Positions 1 to 10,322 of a stretch of DNA of 64,000 bases are shown piece by piece. The stretch covers positions 2,480,001 through 2,544,000 of the forward strand of contig NC_062255.1 in NCBI RefSeq assembly GCF_905475465.1, read 5' to 3'. The DNA is from Pieris napi. Taxonomy: Eukaryota; Arthropoda; Insecta; Lepidoptera; Pieridae. The notes beneath the pieces are model-generated. The model was not told where the DNA came from. It ran no database searches and worked only from the letters and a program-made list of their open reading frames with translations. The number at the start of each line of letters is the position of its first letter. Position 1 is the first letter of the stretch. Made by a program: the position numbers and the translations under genes.

Positions 1-830
1 AGAAAGAGCAGCTGCTTTCTTCTTCCACACCTCAAATCGTTGCTAATGAATTTATTTACGAGATATTTTCAGTTAATGTAGTAAAGTTATTACAACTGCA
101 GGTTTATTAAATTGTATTTATAATAAAAAAATGGTTGGCAACACCGGGTGTGTTTTAGCCCAGGTGTCCACGGGCGGCGTTTATCACTTAATTTAAAGTG
201 ACCCTGCTCGTTTGCCTTCTGTCCCATAAATAAAATTAAAGAAGTAAACATGATCGTCAACCTTCGAAAAGAGATGAGAAGAGGAAACAAAAGCTAAATG
301 CAAATGTGCATTTAACAATAGCGGACCCGAAAAACTTCGTCCTATACACACGTCTTAATACAAAAAAATATATAATTGTAAATCGAAACTATTCTTGAAT
401 CCACTTGAAAAAATACCCATCAATTAGACCGAATTGGAGCTTAGGAGTAGATTATTTTTTTATTTTATTTATTGAGAAAGATTTAGAGCGTCTAACTAAC
501 TTACTAAATATAAAGTTATTTTTACGCCATTAAACAAATCTTTACATATTATAATAAGAATTCTTTAAATATAATAACGCTTCATGTGCCAACTGTGCGT
601 CAACCGAAAATACTTGAAACACAAAACTCCATTCAGACCATACTTAATTTTGGCAAAAGATAACAAAAATTAATAATTTAAAGTAAACTTATATAAAAAT
701 CATTAAAAAGAGACAAAAGTAACTGTAGCCGTAACTTCTCTAGCTGTGAAAACATTCAACTGGATCAAGCAAAGACTGCTGGTAATAAATGAAAATTTCA
801 CAGCAAGCATTCTTCACGTGATTAATCATA
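1..830. other. AT-rich tract, nothing recognised
   Basis: No coding signal, tRNA-like box or repeat shared with the rest of the window was found here. The reading frames present are short and of low complexity. Confidence 0.4.
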
Positions 831-837
831 TAAAATT

Positions 838-945
838 TGAGCAATGTTCGCCTCGTCGTGTGACGCTCAATCCGGGGGCTGTGTGTTCTAATCACGGCTG
901 TGCAACAATGGATTTGTAAAATTCTTTCTATTTCTCATATGATTT
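838..945 (+). repeat. Degenerate tRNA-SINE head
   Basis: The order of motifs follows the head of the tRNA-derived SINE seen intact at about 31.06 kb: a weak A-box region, then a poor B-box (TGTTCTAATCACG), then CGGCTGTGCAACAATGGA. Many substitutions indicate an old copy. Confidence 0.45.
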
Positions 946-960
946 GATTTGCTATTTTAA

Positions 961-1115
961 AAGAGTACCGAGAGTTTTTTACGCCGGCTGTTTCTCTCGG
1001 CCTACACCCTCTGTCTTCTTTGCCGATGAGTAGGGATGCCTACAAATTCAAATTTAATGACGTGGAATAAGTGATACATGTATCTTATGTTCCATAATAA
1101 ACATATTTATTTTTT
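961..1115 (+). repeat. Non-LTR 3'-end-like repeat, copy 1
   Basis: The segment starts AAGAGTACCGAGAG, contains CTCTCGGCCTACACCCTCTG and ends with CCATAATAAACATATTT plus a T/A-rich tail. A second copy lies at 27798-27955 in the same orientation. The AATAAA-like end suggests the 3' end of a retroposon. The family is not identified. Confidence 0.6.
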
Positions 1116-1878
1116 ATTTTTATTTTATGGTAAAAGAACGTCAGAACATTAGACGCAGAAATCAACGGCGTGTTTCCGGCACAGAAGGAAACTTGACAGA
1201 AACAAATGAACGCGATATAGTTATTGAAATCTGAAGTCAAGACCAAAGATTCTAGCGCCACTAGTGAGAGATTTTCCATGTGTGAAACAAAAGGTTGTCA
1301 AAGTTGTAACAATGGTTTTCTAAAAACAAATTATTTTGGCAAAGACTTCTTTAGTTTATTTTATTTATAACATTTACAAAAATACGAAGTGAAGAGTAAT
1401 TTGACTTGACTCTTTATTGAAATTTAAAAATGTTACTTTAAAACCGTTCAATACGTTCAAACTCAATCCGAACCTAGCCATTCGCCAGAAAGACTTAAAC
1501 AAATGAAGCATGACAATAAAATATGAATCGCGGCGTAATATTTATGCACATACATTTCCCGGAGCCACAGACTGGAATCTAATAATGGAAAAATCTTGAG
1601 ACACACGGAACGAGAAATTAAAGCTAATTGAATGAAATGATGTAGGATTGAAGACTGGCTCTGAATTGATTTTCAAGAGTTCGATTTTTGAAAGTGTCTG
1701 ACAGGTGTGGGGTTGTTATTGATGCAGTATTGAATTTATATATAAGTATCGATTTATTTAATTTAAATTTGTCATACACTTGATTACTTATCTATTTTTT
1801 TCTAGGCATATGTCTATGCACTATTAAAATATGAATGTCACTCATACACGGATAAATAGTAATTGTTCGAAATTGATA

Positions 1879-2000
1879 TTTTTGAAGTTATACTTCTGGT
1901 GCATTAGGGAAAAATTATGAGAGTAATTTTTTACGATGCGTGCGCACACTGTCACAAATTAACTGACACCTGCACACCGTCACAAAAAACCGACACCCGC
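1879..2000 (+). repeat. Family K left-end fragment (copy A)
   Basis: It begins TTTTTGAAGTTATACTTCT and continues with GAGAGTAATTTTTTACGATG and a CGTGCGCAC block. This matches, with many changes, the left end of the copies at 18859 and 21864. No right end (ACGCACCCTTTT) follows, so it is a truncated or decayed copy. Confidence 0.6.
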
Positions 2001-2589
2001 TCAAAATGTCAATTTCTTTAATTATGTAAAAAAAATTTTTTTATATTTAAATAAACTTTATTTTATAATTTAATAAAATTTTAAAAGTCCGCGGTGATAA
2101 TTGACCGGAACGTATAATCTTTCCCAGCAAGTTTCCGTTGTGTGTTAAAGGTAACTAAGGACACATCAGAGTATGTATTCATGAAATCGCTTAGTGTAAC
2201 GGCTATCGAACTGTTCTTTGTACACTAGATATAAAACTTAGACTAAGTAATATTTTAATATTAGTGGATTGTGAGTGTGTGCAGTGTTATCGACAGACGC
2301 GCAGTCTGGCTAAAGTACGACTAGCAAAACAATATACGAATAGTTTATTACTAAAAATGTGTATAAATAGTGATCCTTGCTAGAAATCAGATAAAAACAG
2401 ATTTCCAATATCGACCAGCATAAATAGTAGAACCTGCCTAATTAGTCACCCAAAGTTTATGTTTAATAAACCAGTTCTTATCACAAATTTCCATGGAAAC
2501 CAAGTTTGGGGGCATTTTAAATTTTCCGTATCACCTCGACGTCCTCCGTTCCACAACTTAACGTTTTTCAAGGCAGTTTTTTTTTAAAA

Positions 2590-2812
2590 ATTGGTGTGAA
2601 TTGTAAGCTAAGCTGGTGAAGCTTGTGTTATGGTTACTAGGCAACGGATATACATACATATTATAGATAGATATACATATAAATACATATTTAAACACCC
2701 AAGACCTAAGCACAGCACCAAATGCTCATCACATCGATGTTCGTCTCAGCCGGGGATCGAACCCGGGATCCATGGATTCGCAGTCAGGGGTACTAACCAC
2801 TAGACCAATGAG
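2590..2812 (-). repeat. tRNA-derived SINE, second family
   Basis: Read on the minus strand, 2812-2748 is tRNA-like: A-box TGGTCTAGTGGTTAG (2807-2793) and B-box GGGTTCGATCCC (2764-2753). The body runs on through GATGAGCATTTGGTGCTG and a TATC-rich microsatellite to CAAGCTTCACCAGC. It has pol III promoter boxes but is not a functional tRNA, since the anticodon and acceptor stems are poor. This head and tail differ from the commoner SINE of the window. Confidence 0.7.
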
Positions 2813-2824
2813 TCGTCGTCGTCG

Positions 2825-2985
2825 TGAGTTTTGCTGCGCACCACCACTATGTAGAACCAGCTGCCCACTGAAGTATTTCCGAACCAATTCAACTTCAAGA
2901 AAAGAGCGTACCAATTCTTAAAAGGCCGGCAACGCACTCGCGAGCCCTCTGGCATTGAGCGTGTCCATGGGCGGCAGTATCACAT
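2825..2985 (-). repeat. GCCGGCAACGCAC-family repeat
   Basis: On the minus strand it carries the family order: GTGATACTGCCGCCCATGG, GCGTTGCCGGCCTTTTAAGA, GGTACGCTCTTTTC, TTGGTTCGGAAATACTTC, GGGCAGCTGGTTC. It abuts a fragment of the same family in the opposite direction (2995-3100), so the two form an inverted pair. Confidence 0.75.
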
Positions 2986-2994
2986 ACTTCACTT

Positions 2995-3100
2995 CACTTT
3001 ACTTCAGTGGGCAGCTGGTTCCCCATAGTGGTGCGCGGAGAAACTGCTTTCAGAAGCGCTCGTCATTAAACGGACGTCCGATGAAATTCAGCTCAATTAA
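2995..3100 (+). repeat. GCCGGCAACGCAC-family, 3' part
   Basis: It contains TACTTCAGTGGGCAGCTGG, a CATAGTGGTGCGCGG block and a diverged CGGACGTCCGATGAAATTC. This is the distal half of the family, facing away from the copy at 2825-2985. Confidence 0.7.
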
Positions 3101-3650
3101 TGTTTCTGTTATGCTGTCGTTACAAAATGGTTCATATTATCGGCACATCAGGTTCATTTGAAATATTCATACGTAAGTACAGAGCATTAGCGTTCCTCGG
3201 AGTATAATCATATTGGAGAAATGTGATTGTAGACTTGGTACCCATTTATTACTGTTATAGATACAAGTTGATTTTATAGAGATGAGAGGACACTAAGCCT
3301 CATTAAAACCACATAAGGTATAAGACTAACGCTTTTAAAATAAATAAATAATTAAACTGATTTCGGTTAATAGTCGACCATAGTTCGACCATATGTGTAT
3401 GGTTTTAGGTAGTAAATAAAAAAAATAAAAATGCGTTTCTTCATTTTAAGTACATATGCATTACAATGTGTTAGATTTGGGAACCGTTTTAAGTCCCTAA
3501 TAGTCTATGAAATAAAATTGATAAAAAAAAATTGACCGTGTCGACGAATTTTCATACAAATTTAGTTTTCGACTTTCTACATACTGTTAAGGCATCTTGA
3601 CTAAGCCCCCAGGGTGGTTGTAGCGCCACTGGATTATTATTATTTAGAAT
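3101..3650. other. No feature recognised
   Basis: AT-rich spacer. The words GCCCCCAGGGTGGTTGTAGCGCCACTGG near 3605-3635 resemble the extreme 3' end of the common tRNA-derived SINE, but no body is attached. Confidence 0.35.
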
Positions 3651-3654
3651 TTCT

Positions 3655-3895
3655 AAGATTAATAAATCAATCAAAATAAGTTTATTCAGTTTAGATGCGT
3701 CTTAGCGCATGCTTATGAATGTCAAAAACCTGTACAAAATACGTGAAAGAGCAAGACTACGCCATCCGTTCGCAAAACTACCAGGAGGCTTTGTTCTGAG
3801 AAGAACGGGCAAGAAACACAGCAAGTTTTACCCTTCCTCTACATTACAATTATTCAAAGGAAAATTTCATACACCACAACGTCATTAAAGTTACA
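3655..3895 (-). repeat. LINE 3'-UTR-like repeat
   Basis: It shares GAGAAGAACGGGCAAGAAAC with similar segments at 19700-19990 and 50970-51190. On the plus strand each begins with an A/T-rich TTTATT block, as expected for the 3' end of a minus-strand non-LTR element. No coding sequence remains. Confidence 0.5.
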
Positions 3896-4873
3896 TAAGT
3901 AAAAAAAATAAAAATCTGTTCTGTCATTTACCACATTCACACATATTTACAACACTTCAAAGATAACAAAACAAATTATAACAATATAACTAGAACTATT
4001 GCCACGCGTTTTTGTCTTCTAGATATTCATTAACCTTTACACAATAATGTTTTTTTAATATGTGTTTTGAATCCTATCCAACACAGCTATTTCTAACCAA
4101 TAGTAAGAGTGTGCTAAAACAAACCAAAATCTTCATATTTGAAATTACCTTTACAACATAAATTGATTTATTATTACCATAACGAAACCGCCTAAAACCT
4201 TATCAAAATCTCAAACCGTACATAATTATTTAACACATTGTGTGGGTTCCCTTCCATTCGCTCTAAATAAAACGAAATAAGCTTAGTCATTCGTTCGTAT
4301 TCATTAATTAAGATCACATGCGGAGGCTTAAACCAATCTTGAGAACAATTGCCTTCTTCGGCTAGGGTGACGATGGTTCTAAAAACTTCGTAAATAAATG
4401 CGAAATTAAAGAAACATTTGGATTGTCTAAGACACCAAAATCGATAGAAGAAGTCCGTATACCTAATAAAGAAAAAAAAATATCATGAAACATATACGGA
4501 AGTCTGACAGCAAAAGCCAAAGCGTTGTAGCTGGTGTTAATTGTGGTATAGGTTACTTTTTCAAATTCAATAGCCGCACCAATAAGGCATAAGAAAAGAA
4601 AAGAAACGATGAATAAAAATTAGTACCAATGTGTGGCTTCGATATGTCCTTATCAAAATTAATTTAAACAGTGGTAGCAGTATTTGTACGAAAACGTAGG
4701 ATCGACTATAGAATTTTTTTAAATGTAGTGATATTTTTTGCTTTTAAAAGTGATTTATTTCGATCAAATTCTGGAAATGAAGGAAGAAATTATTAACTTG
4801 GATTTAAAAAGTAAATAGTGAACAGTATATGATATTACAAAATCACATCGGCCATAGTTCGAATCCTATTTTT

Positions 4874-5125
4874 TTTTAATAACGGGGCAAAATTGTTGAT
4901 GTCCCACCTGATCCATGGACACTCACATTACCAGAAGTATCGCAAGTGCTTTGCCAGCCTTTTAACGTTTAACGGTACGCTGTTTTCTTGAAAGACCCTA
5001 AATCAAATTGGTTCGGAAATACGTCAGTGGGCAGCTGGTTCCTAATAGTGGCGCCACAAAACTGCCTTAAAAACGTTTAGTTGTAGAACGACGGACGTTG
5101 AGATAATATTCCATATGCCTTGATA
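4874..5125 (+). repeat. GCCGGCAACGCAC-family repeat, diverged
   Basis: The full family order is readable: CACCTGATCCATGGACACTC, TTTGCCAGCCTTTTAACG, GGTACGCTGTTTTCTTG, TTGGTTCGGAAATACG, GTGGGCAGCTGGTTCC, AACGACGGACGTTGAG. Many substitutions suggest an older copy. Confidence 0.75.
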
Positions 5126-5419
5126 TCCGATCCAATAATTGATGAGTATATTTTTGCAAAATTTTAGTTGACATATTGGAAATTTGATTTCCATAAACTA
5201 TACTCACCCTAATCGCAAGTTACAGACGTGTATTACTCTTGCCGAGTTTCGTTGAGTGAAGAAAGAGGTTCGGGACGCGGATGTGTGAGTGATTAATTGT
5301 AATGTTTTCAACAGCTAGGAATTTTTTCGCCTCTCAATGGCGCATGAGGCAAATATTATATTTCAAAGCAAGAATATACATTATATTTATTGATTTAGTA
5401 ATCTTACACCTAACACATA

Positions 5420-5884
5420 TTATAAAAGAAAACACTTAGACAATATACAAAGCCAAAACAGATTATTAAACAAAATATACGAAACAGAAAACATAAGTAC
5501 ATTAACAAAAAAAAAACTGAAATTATGTTCAACAAACGACAACGATGTTAAAGAAAATACTAAATTGTTACTTCTGCTAAATAAAGCCAAAGTCTTCCCG
5601 CTTCTTCTAATATAACCGCACGTCCTATTTAGTAAGGTGGAATAAATTAACATCTTTATAATTAGTGTCATATATAGCGAAGTACACAAAAATTGTAAAT
5701 ATATTTTGTCGCATACGGTGGAGGGATTCTTAGAGAAATTAACGACAGCAAATATGGGCCCATTAAGAATAGAGTGCAAAAAAATAAGAACAATTTGAAT
5801 GAATATTTGCCAGGACTCGAGTTTGAGTTTGAGTTTAAACGAACATGAATCGAAGTGTGGGATTAGTAAAAAATACAAAAGCAT
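5420..5884 (-). other. 154-codon open frame, probably chance
   Basis: An uninterrupted frame rich in F, L, I, S and N that looks hydrophobic throughout. No family motif was recognised and no initiation context or neighbouring exon supports it. The plus strand is A-rich, which produces F/L/I-rich open frames on the other strand. A (TTTGAG)n patch at 5817-5835 resembles a LINE tail. I think it is non-coding. Confidence 0.2.
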
Positions 5885-6274
5885 ACATTAAAATCGTAAC
5901 AAAAAACCATCGTAGTTACGAAAACTTGATGATTTGTATTGTGTGCGTAAGAAAAGACAAATAAAAGTATCTTAGTAGACGCATTCAATAGAATGCTTAA
6001 TCATGGTTTTCGCGATACATTCATTAAGGCCTCTTTTGTTCAAATATATTTGGGGAAAGCAAAAATTATAACATACAGTGGTATTGTGAGGGGAGGCGAC
6101 GCGGAATAAGTGGCGAAATTTGAGTTTCATCTAGGGCTGTGTAATATTAATAATCATATTTTCATTTATAACGATAGTGTCAATTTAGAAGCTTTATTTT
6201 AATAATTACTAAAAATTACAAGAGTGAAACAATTTAATTGCCCTCTTTTAAATGGTATTAGTCTCATCTTCTCT
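5885..6274. other. Spacer, nothing recognised
   Basis: AT-rich sequence ending in the CT-rich stretch that became the target site of the LINE inserted just after it. Confidence 0.35.
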
Positions 6275-6295
6275 TTGTCTCTCTCTCTCACAAAT

Positions 6296-6315
6296 AGAAT
6301 AGAATAGAATAGAAT
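6296..6315 (-). repeat. LINE 3' tail, (ATTCT)4
   Basis: Four AGAAT units on the plus strand sit exactly between the LINE 3' UTR and its downstream target duplication. Short tandem tails of this kind replace poly(A) in CR1-like elements. Confidence 0.85.
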
Positions 6316-6523
6316 ATGTTTATTTCCCTAGTTCTTATGTTACATTATGTCCACAGGTCGATGGTGTATTCGGCCTGTGGGTGTGTCAGCTACTTACAGA
6401 CTACATATGTTTGTCTCGGAGAGATCTATATAAGTGTCGTGCAGTGTGTGCTGTGAGCTTGTTAAATTGTACAAAATAAATTTATAATGTTGTTATATAT
6501 TGTCTTATCCTACTTACAGCTAA

Positions 6524-9280
6524 TTATAATCTATGGGGACGCGGAGCGGTCGTTCGCTTGCTGAGCAGCCGACTCCTGTCTTTTTTTGATACATAGTCTA
6601 TTTCACCTAATCTAGTATTAGTTAGTAGGGGGTTGTGCTGTCCGTATCCGAGGTAGGCTCCACCAGGGGTCTCTAGATCCTCGATGTGCATCTCACGGAG
6701 TCGACGCAGCATATCCTCGTTTAGGTCTTGTGCACGGAGATGCCATGGATCCCAATCTAGCATATCCCAGAGTATCAAGGTTTCTAGGCGTCTTGGGAAT
6801 TGTCCGCTGGTTTTGAGAGCCATTCGATATTGGCGTTCAATTTTTAGTAAATTGCTCTTACTGTAACGTGAGAGCAATTGTACTACGCCATAATCCAAAA
6901 TAGGAAGTAGGCAGGCCTGTATTACTGCAAGTTTAACAGTCATATCCGTTTTGGCGTGCCATCCTATGATAGGGGCCAGTGCACCACGAGCCCGTCGCGC
7001 CTTCTGCACGACATGATCCGTCTGTTTGCCCATGCTCATTGTCTTGTCGAAGTGTACGCCCAGATATTTGATGCTTCTTTTATATTCAATTATGTCCTCT
7101 TTAATTCGGATGGTTCTGCGGTACTTTTTCTTGTGAGTGAACATAGCACACTCCGTTTTGTCCACGTTACATTTTAACCCCCAGCGACGGTAGTAGTCGA
7201 TGACAGTGTCGGCGGCCCAGCCCGCTCGTTGTGTCGCGGAGTTTGGGTCGGGAGACCTGTTAAGGATGCAAAGATCATCGGCGTATTGGGAGAGCTTGAG
7301 TCCGCCGATACGGTCCCGTTGGTCCCAGACGTCGTGTACGTACAGATTGAAAAGGACCGGACCCAGAATAGAGCCCTGGGGAACCCCGTATGGTACCAGT
7401 TTTTTGTCACTGTAAGTGGTTCTGAAGCGTCCGTATGTTTTGCGACCGTTAAGGTAATTCTCTATTATTTTGATGATGTTGTTCGGGACGTCAGCTATTT
7501 GGAGTTTCTTCGCTAGACCTTCGTGGTTTATTGAGTCAAAGGCCTTCGAAAGATCTGTCAGGACCATGCTTACACTTTCTCTCGCTTCCAGCGCATCCGT
7601 AATGAACTTTCCAGTGCGAAGGATCTGTGTGCCTGTTCCTCTGTTCTTGGTAAAGCCATGTTGGAACGGCGGTTGTAGTCTGTCGGCCGTCTGTCGCAAG
7701 CGCGACAAGAGTAGGCGTTCGTGTAGTTTACCCATGATGTTTAGAAGAGTGATGGGTCGGTACGATTTGGCGTCACGGTGATTCTTGCCTACTTTGTGAA
7801 GGAAGATACACTCCCCGATTTTCCATCTCTTGGGATAATAACCTGTCAGTAACAGGTAGTCAGCTATCACTTTGTACCTGGTGAGGAAAGATTTGCCACC
7901 GAGTTTGAGGGCGTCTGCTTTGATTTTGTCTGGGCCAGGAGCCTTCTTATTCTTAAAGCGTCTCAGCGCGAATTTGATTTCCTCTATGGAGGTAGGATCG
8001 AGAGGCTGGAACGGTGTGGTCTTCTCTGTGCTTTTATCTTCGTTGTTTATTTCAGCTTCGGTGACGATCGCCGCGTCAACCAGGGCGTCGATGGTTTCTT
8101 TCTCACTGTTGCAACCCTCAATGTGAGGGAGTCTCTGTACTGGAGCCTTTAGGTTGCGTTGAATTCGCCACATCTGGGTTCTGTTGTTTTGTGGATCATT
8201 TATTATCCGGGTCCATTTTTCGCTGCTATATTCCACGAGCGCCTGTTGGACCTGGCGTTTCAAACTATTGTAGATTATTTTTTGTTCCGTTATTCTGTTA
8301 TGGTTGAAACGCAGTCGCCATGCTTTACGTTTAGCTTGGTTTCTTTTGGCAATTAATTCATTAATCTCTTCTGGAAGTTGACCTCTTCTGTTGTTTTCAT
8401 GTAGTGGCGCATACTCATCCAAAGTTTCTGTGATGGCTTTTTCTAGTTTAAGTATATATAATTCGCATTGAGCGTCGGTTATGATTTCTTTTGGTAGGTG
8501 CGTTGTTTTATTCCAAAGGGTTTGTTGGAATTGTTGTCTGATTTCTTCATTGTTTGCAATAGCGCGAGTATTTCTTACCAGTGTTTTCTCTCTGTCCACT
8601 ACTATGCTTAGGTCTAGTAGCCAAGGCATATGATCGGAGCCAACCGGTGTTATTTGTCGGCATGTTATGGTGTCAAAAGCTTGCGCATCGTGTGAAAAGA
8701 TGGCTGCATCGAGGATGCCATAGCCCGCACTGTTTGGTCGCGAGGGTAGGCAAGTGTGGTGTATGGTGCAGACGTCGGATTTACAGAGGTCGCGGACTAG
8801 TATTCCCGCCCCTTCGTCTCTCGTCTGGTGGAGTGCGGTCATTTTAAGGTTGAGATCCCCTATGGTGATATTTGGAGCTTCGGTTATAATGTCTTCTAGC
8901 TCATCATTAAGCGTTGCAGCATCGAAGTGCTCTGATCTGTGCGGTATGTATATCCCCTTAATTTTCAGGGAATCTCCGGTCAAGTGATCATAAGTGAGGT
9001 TGATAGCGACGCCTTCGATGAGGCGGTCTCTTTCTTCAGTACCTGGGGTTACGTCGGTCTGACTCCAGCGTAGTCCTCGCATCACGTACATGGCTGTAGT
9101 TAGATGCGACGCGATCGAGTGCGTAATCTTATCGTAGTTTATAAGATTCATGTGGATTTTGGTAAAATCCACCCGACATTCGTTGACTACGATTATGTGA
9201 GGTTTGTAACGGCCAGCTAAGGATTTTAGCTCGAGGAATTTACCTTTTAGCCCTTGCGCATTAAGGTGCAATATGCGCAA
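6524..9280 (-). CDS. LINE ORF2: APE endonuclease + reverse transcriptase
   Basis: This 918-residue protein would nick target DNA and prime reverse transcription of the element RNA there. Residues 1-230 form an apurinic/apyrimidinic-type endonuclease: LNAQG near the start, NECR (33-36), GDLN (141-144) and SDHMPW (215-220) hold the usual metal-binding and catalytic positions. A linker rich in K, R and Q follows. The RT runs from about 430 to 760: KKAPGPDKIK (445-454), SYRPITLLN, DLSKAFD with the motif A aspartate (576-582), GVPQGS (632-637), YADD (666-669) and YLGVHFD (739-745). No RNase H is visible; the C-terminal 150 residues are the usual thumb and tail region. The ATG lies 22 bases downstream of the ORF1 stop, a normal ORF1/ORF2 spacing. 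No stop or frameshift is visible, so the protein could be functional, although this copy is 5'-truncated. Confidence 0.92.
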   Translation of the reverse strand: MRILHLNAQGLKGKFLELKSLAGRYKPHIIVVNECRVDFTKIHMNLINYDKITHSIASHLTTAMYVMRGLRWSQTDVTPGTEERDRLIEGVAINLTYDHLTGDSLKIKGIYIPHRSEHFDAATLNDELEDIITEAPNITIGDLNLKMTALHQTRDEGAGILVRDLCKSDVCTIHHTCLPSRPNSAGYGILDAAIFSHDAQAFDTITCRQITPVGSDHMPWLLDLSIVVDREKTLVRNTRAIANNEEIRQQFQQTLWNKTTHLPKEIITDAQCELYILKLEKAITETLDEYAPLHENNRRGQLPEEINELIAKRNQAKRKAWRLRFNHNRITEQKIIYNSLKRQVQQALVEYSSEKWTRIINDPQNNRTQMWRIQRNLKAPVQRLPHIEGCNSEKETIDALVDAAIVTEAEINNEDKSTEKTTPFQPLDPTSIEEIKFALRRFKNKKAPGPDKIKADALKLGGKSFLTRYKVIADYLLLTGYYPKRWKIGECIFLHKVGKNHRDAKSYRPITLLNIMGKLHERLLLSRLRQTADRLQPPFQHGFTKNRGTGTQILRTGKFITDALEARESVSMVLTDLSKAFDSINHEGLAKKLQIADVPNNIIKIIENYLNGRKTYGRFRTTYSDKKLVPYGVPQGSILGPVLFNLYVHDVWDQRDRIGGLKLSQYADDLCILNRSPDPNSATQRAGWAADTVIDYYRRWGLKCNVDKTECAMFTHKKKYRRTIRIKEDIIEYKRSIKYLGVHFDKTMSMGKQTDHVVQKARRARGALAPIIGWHAKTDMTVKLAVIQACLLPILDYGVVQLLSRYSKSNLLKIERQYRMALKTSGQFPRRLETLILWDMLDWDPWHLRAQDLNEDMLRRLREMHIEDLETPGGAYLGYGQHNPLLTNTRLGEIDYVSKKDRSRLLSKRTTAPRPHRL

Positions 9281-9302
9281 CTTATGATATTGATTTCTTG
9301 GA

Positions 9303-9437
9303 TTATTTGTTGAGAATTTTTATTAAGATTTCATGTTGGAGCTGAAGCTGGTGTAATATTTGTTTCATGGTTTTTTGTAGCTCTTGCTCTAGCGGTTTCA
9401 TGCTGGTTTCTTTGTTTTCTGTGCGTTCATCCAGTTG
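9303..9437 (-). pseudogene. LINE ORF1 C-terminal remnant
   Basis: Translating the minus strand upstream of ORF2 gives about 45 codons ending in TAA at 9303, with a Q/E/K/L-rich pattern (for example KPLEQELQKTMKQILHQLQL) and leucine/isoleucine spacing typical of a coiled coil. That fits the tail of a LINE ORF1 nucleic-acid-binding protein. It is cut off by the target-site duplication at 9440, so most of ORF1 is missing. The assignment rests on position and composition. Confidence 0.7.
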
Positions 9438-9456
9438 CGTTGTCTCTCTCACAAAT

Positions 9457-10190
9457 TGTGTTAAAAAGGGACAGATTTTAATTACGGTGCAATTTGACTG
9501 ATTTTCAATGAGTAAGAAGTAATTTGGAAATAAATAAACCGTTAGTAGGTCACAGTCGGTACAGTGTCAAGCTTTCTGATTAACAGAATTCAGATCAGTT
9601 AGTACCACATATGGAACATTCATTGTGTCATAAATAATCATAAAGCTTTTCATTATCAAATAATAACGGTGGTATATAGTCTAATATAAAACAAAGTCGC
9701 TTTTAGTGTCCTTTTAGCATAGGCCTTCTCTAGCTACCATTGAGGTCGGTCACGCACTACCCTCAAGCTTTCTAATACATGTGTCTTTACTAAGACATCA
9801 TGGAATAACGATCTAGCCTAACTTAAGTCTAATAAGTAATTTAAGACTTACCTAATTTACTAATTATGTTATTTAACATAACGGGAGGTATTTGGATACG
9901 TATTAAAACAATAAGATCTCTAGTACTGCCCATTCATTAAATAAAACATAGATTTAATATAATAAGAAAATAGGTTACACGTAGAACGCTCACATACACA
10001 AACACACTTATACACTACAAAAGAAAGTGTCCAATAACACTACTTACAGTCTCTAATAAATGGAAGACGCTCTGTTCTTGTGTTCCATTTTTTTTTACCT
10101 ACCACTGTTTAGCACTTAAGACTACATGCACTAACACTAATTCACTAGTTCAAATGGTTTCGTTCTTTTCAGTCTTCTCACTAGGTCCGT
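9457..10190. other. Spacer, nothing recognised
   Basis: AT-rich DNA downstream of the LINE target site. No repeat shared with other parts of the window and no coding pattern were found. Confidence 0.35.
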
Positions 10191-10193
10191 GTG

Positions 10194-10322
10194 TCAAGGA
10201 GTTGAATAGCCTCGATATTCACGTGATGGTAGCCTATGTTTGTTGGCTCCAGCAGTCTTTTTTATTATGGTGGCGACGTCCTCTACATTAAGGTTCCGAC
10301 GGAGGTGGTTATTGCGAATGTA
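10194..10322 (-). pseudogene. Decayed coding remnant of a repeat (unidentified)
   Basis: A short minus-strand frame closes with TGA at 10194-10196 and includes the peptide NVEDVATIIKKTAGANKHR. The even, charged composition looks like real former coding sequence, unlike the surrounding AT-rich frames. Upstream it meets a stop (TAG at 10323-10325), and coding-like sequence seems to continue in another frame, which suggests a frameshift. I suspect the C-terminus of a mobile-element protein but do not recognise the family. Confidence 0.4.

Larger units (their letters stand above)
6275..9456 (-). mobile_element. Non-LTR retrotransposon (LINE), 5'-truncated, with TSD
   Basis: The two flanks carry the same target sequence: TTGTCTCTCTCTCTCACAAAT at 6275-6295 and TTGTCTCTCTCACAAAT at 9440-9456; the 4-bp difference is two CT units. 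Between them, read on the minus strand, lie the end of ORF1, the complete ORF2 (9280-6524), a roughly 0.2-kb 3' UTR and a tail of four ATTCT units (6315-6296). A short pentamer tail instead of poly(A) and an APE-type endonuclease fit the CR1/Jockey group. I cannot assign the clade more exactly. The element stops inside ORF1, which is usual 5' truncation. It appears recent: the ORF has no stops and the duplication is nearly perfect. Confidence 0.9.

Noticed and set aside
2748..2812. A functional tRNA gene
   Set aside because: A- and B-boxes are good, but acceptor and anticodon stems do not pair well and the sequence continues into a SINE body.
5420..5884. 154-codon hydrophobic minus-strand frame as a membrane protein gene
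   Set aside because: The composition follows from an A-rich opposite strand, and there is no motif or start context and no partner exon.
7200..8990. Plus-strand frames across the LINE
   Set aside because: They are shadows of the 918-codon minus-strand ORF2, whose motifs are clear.
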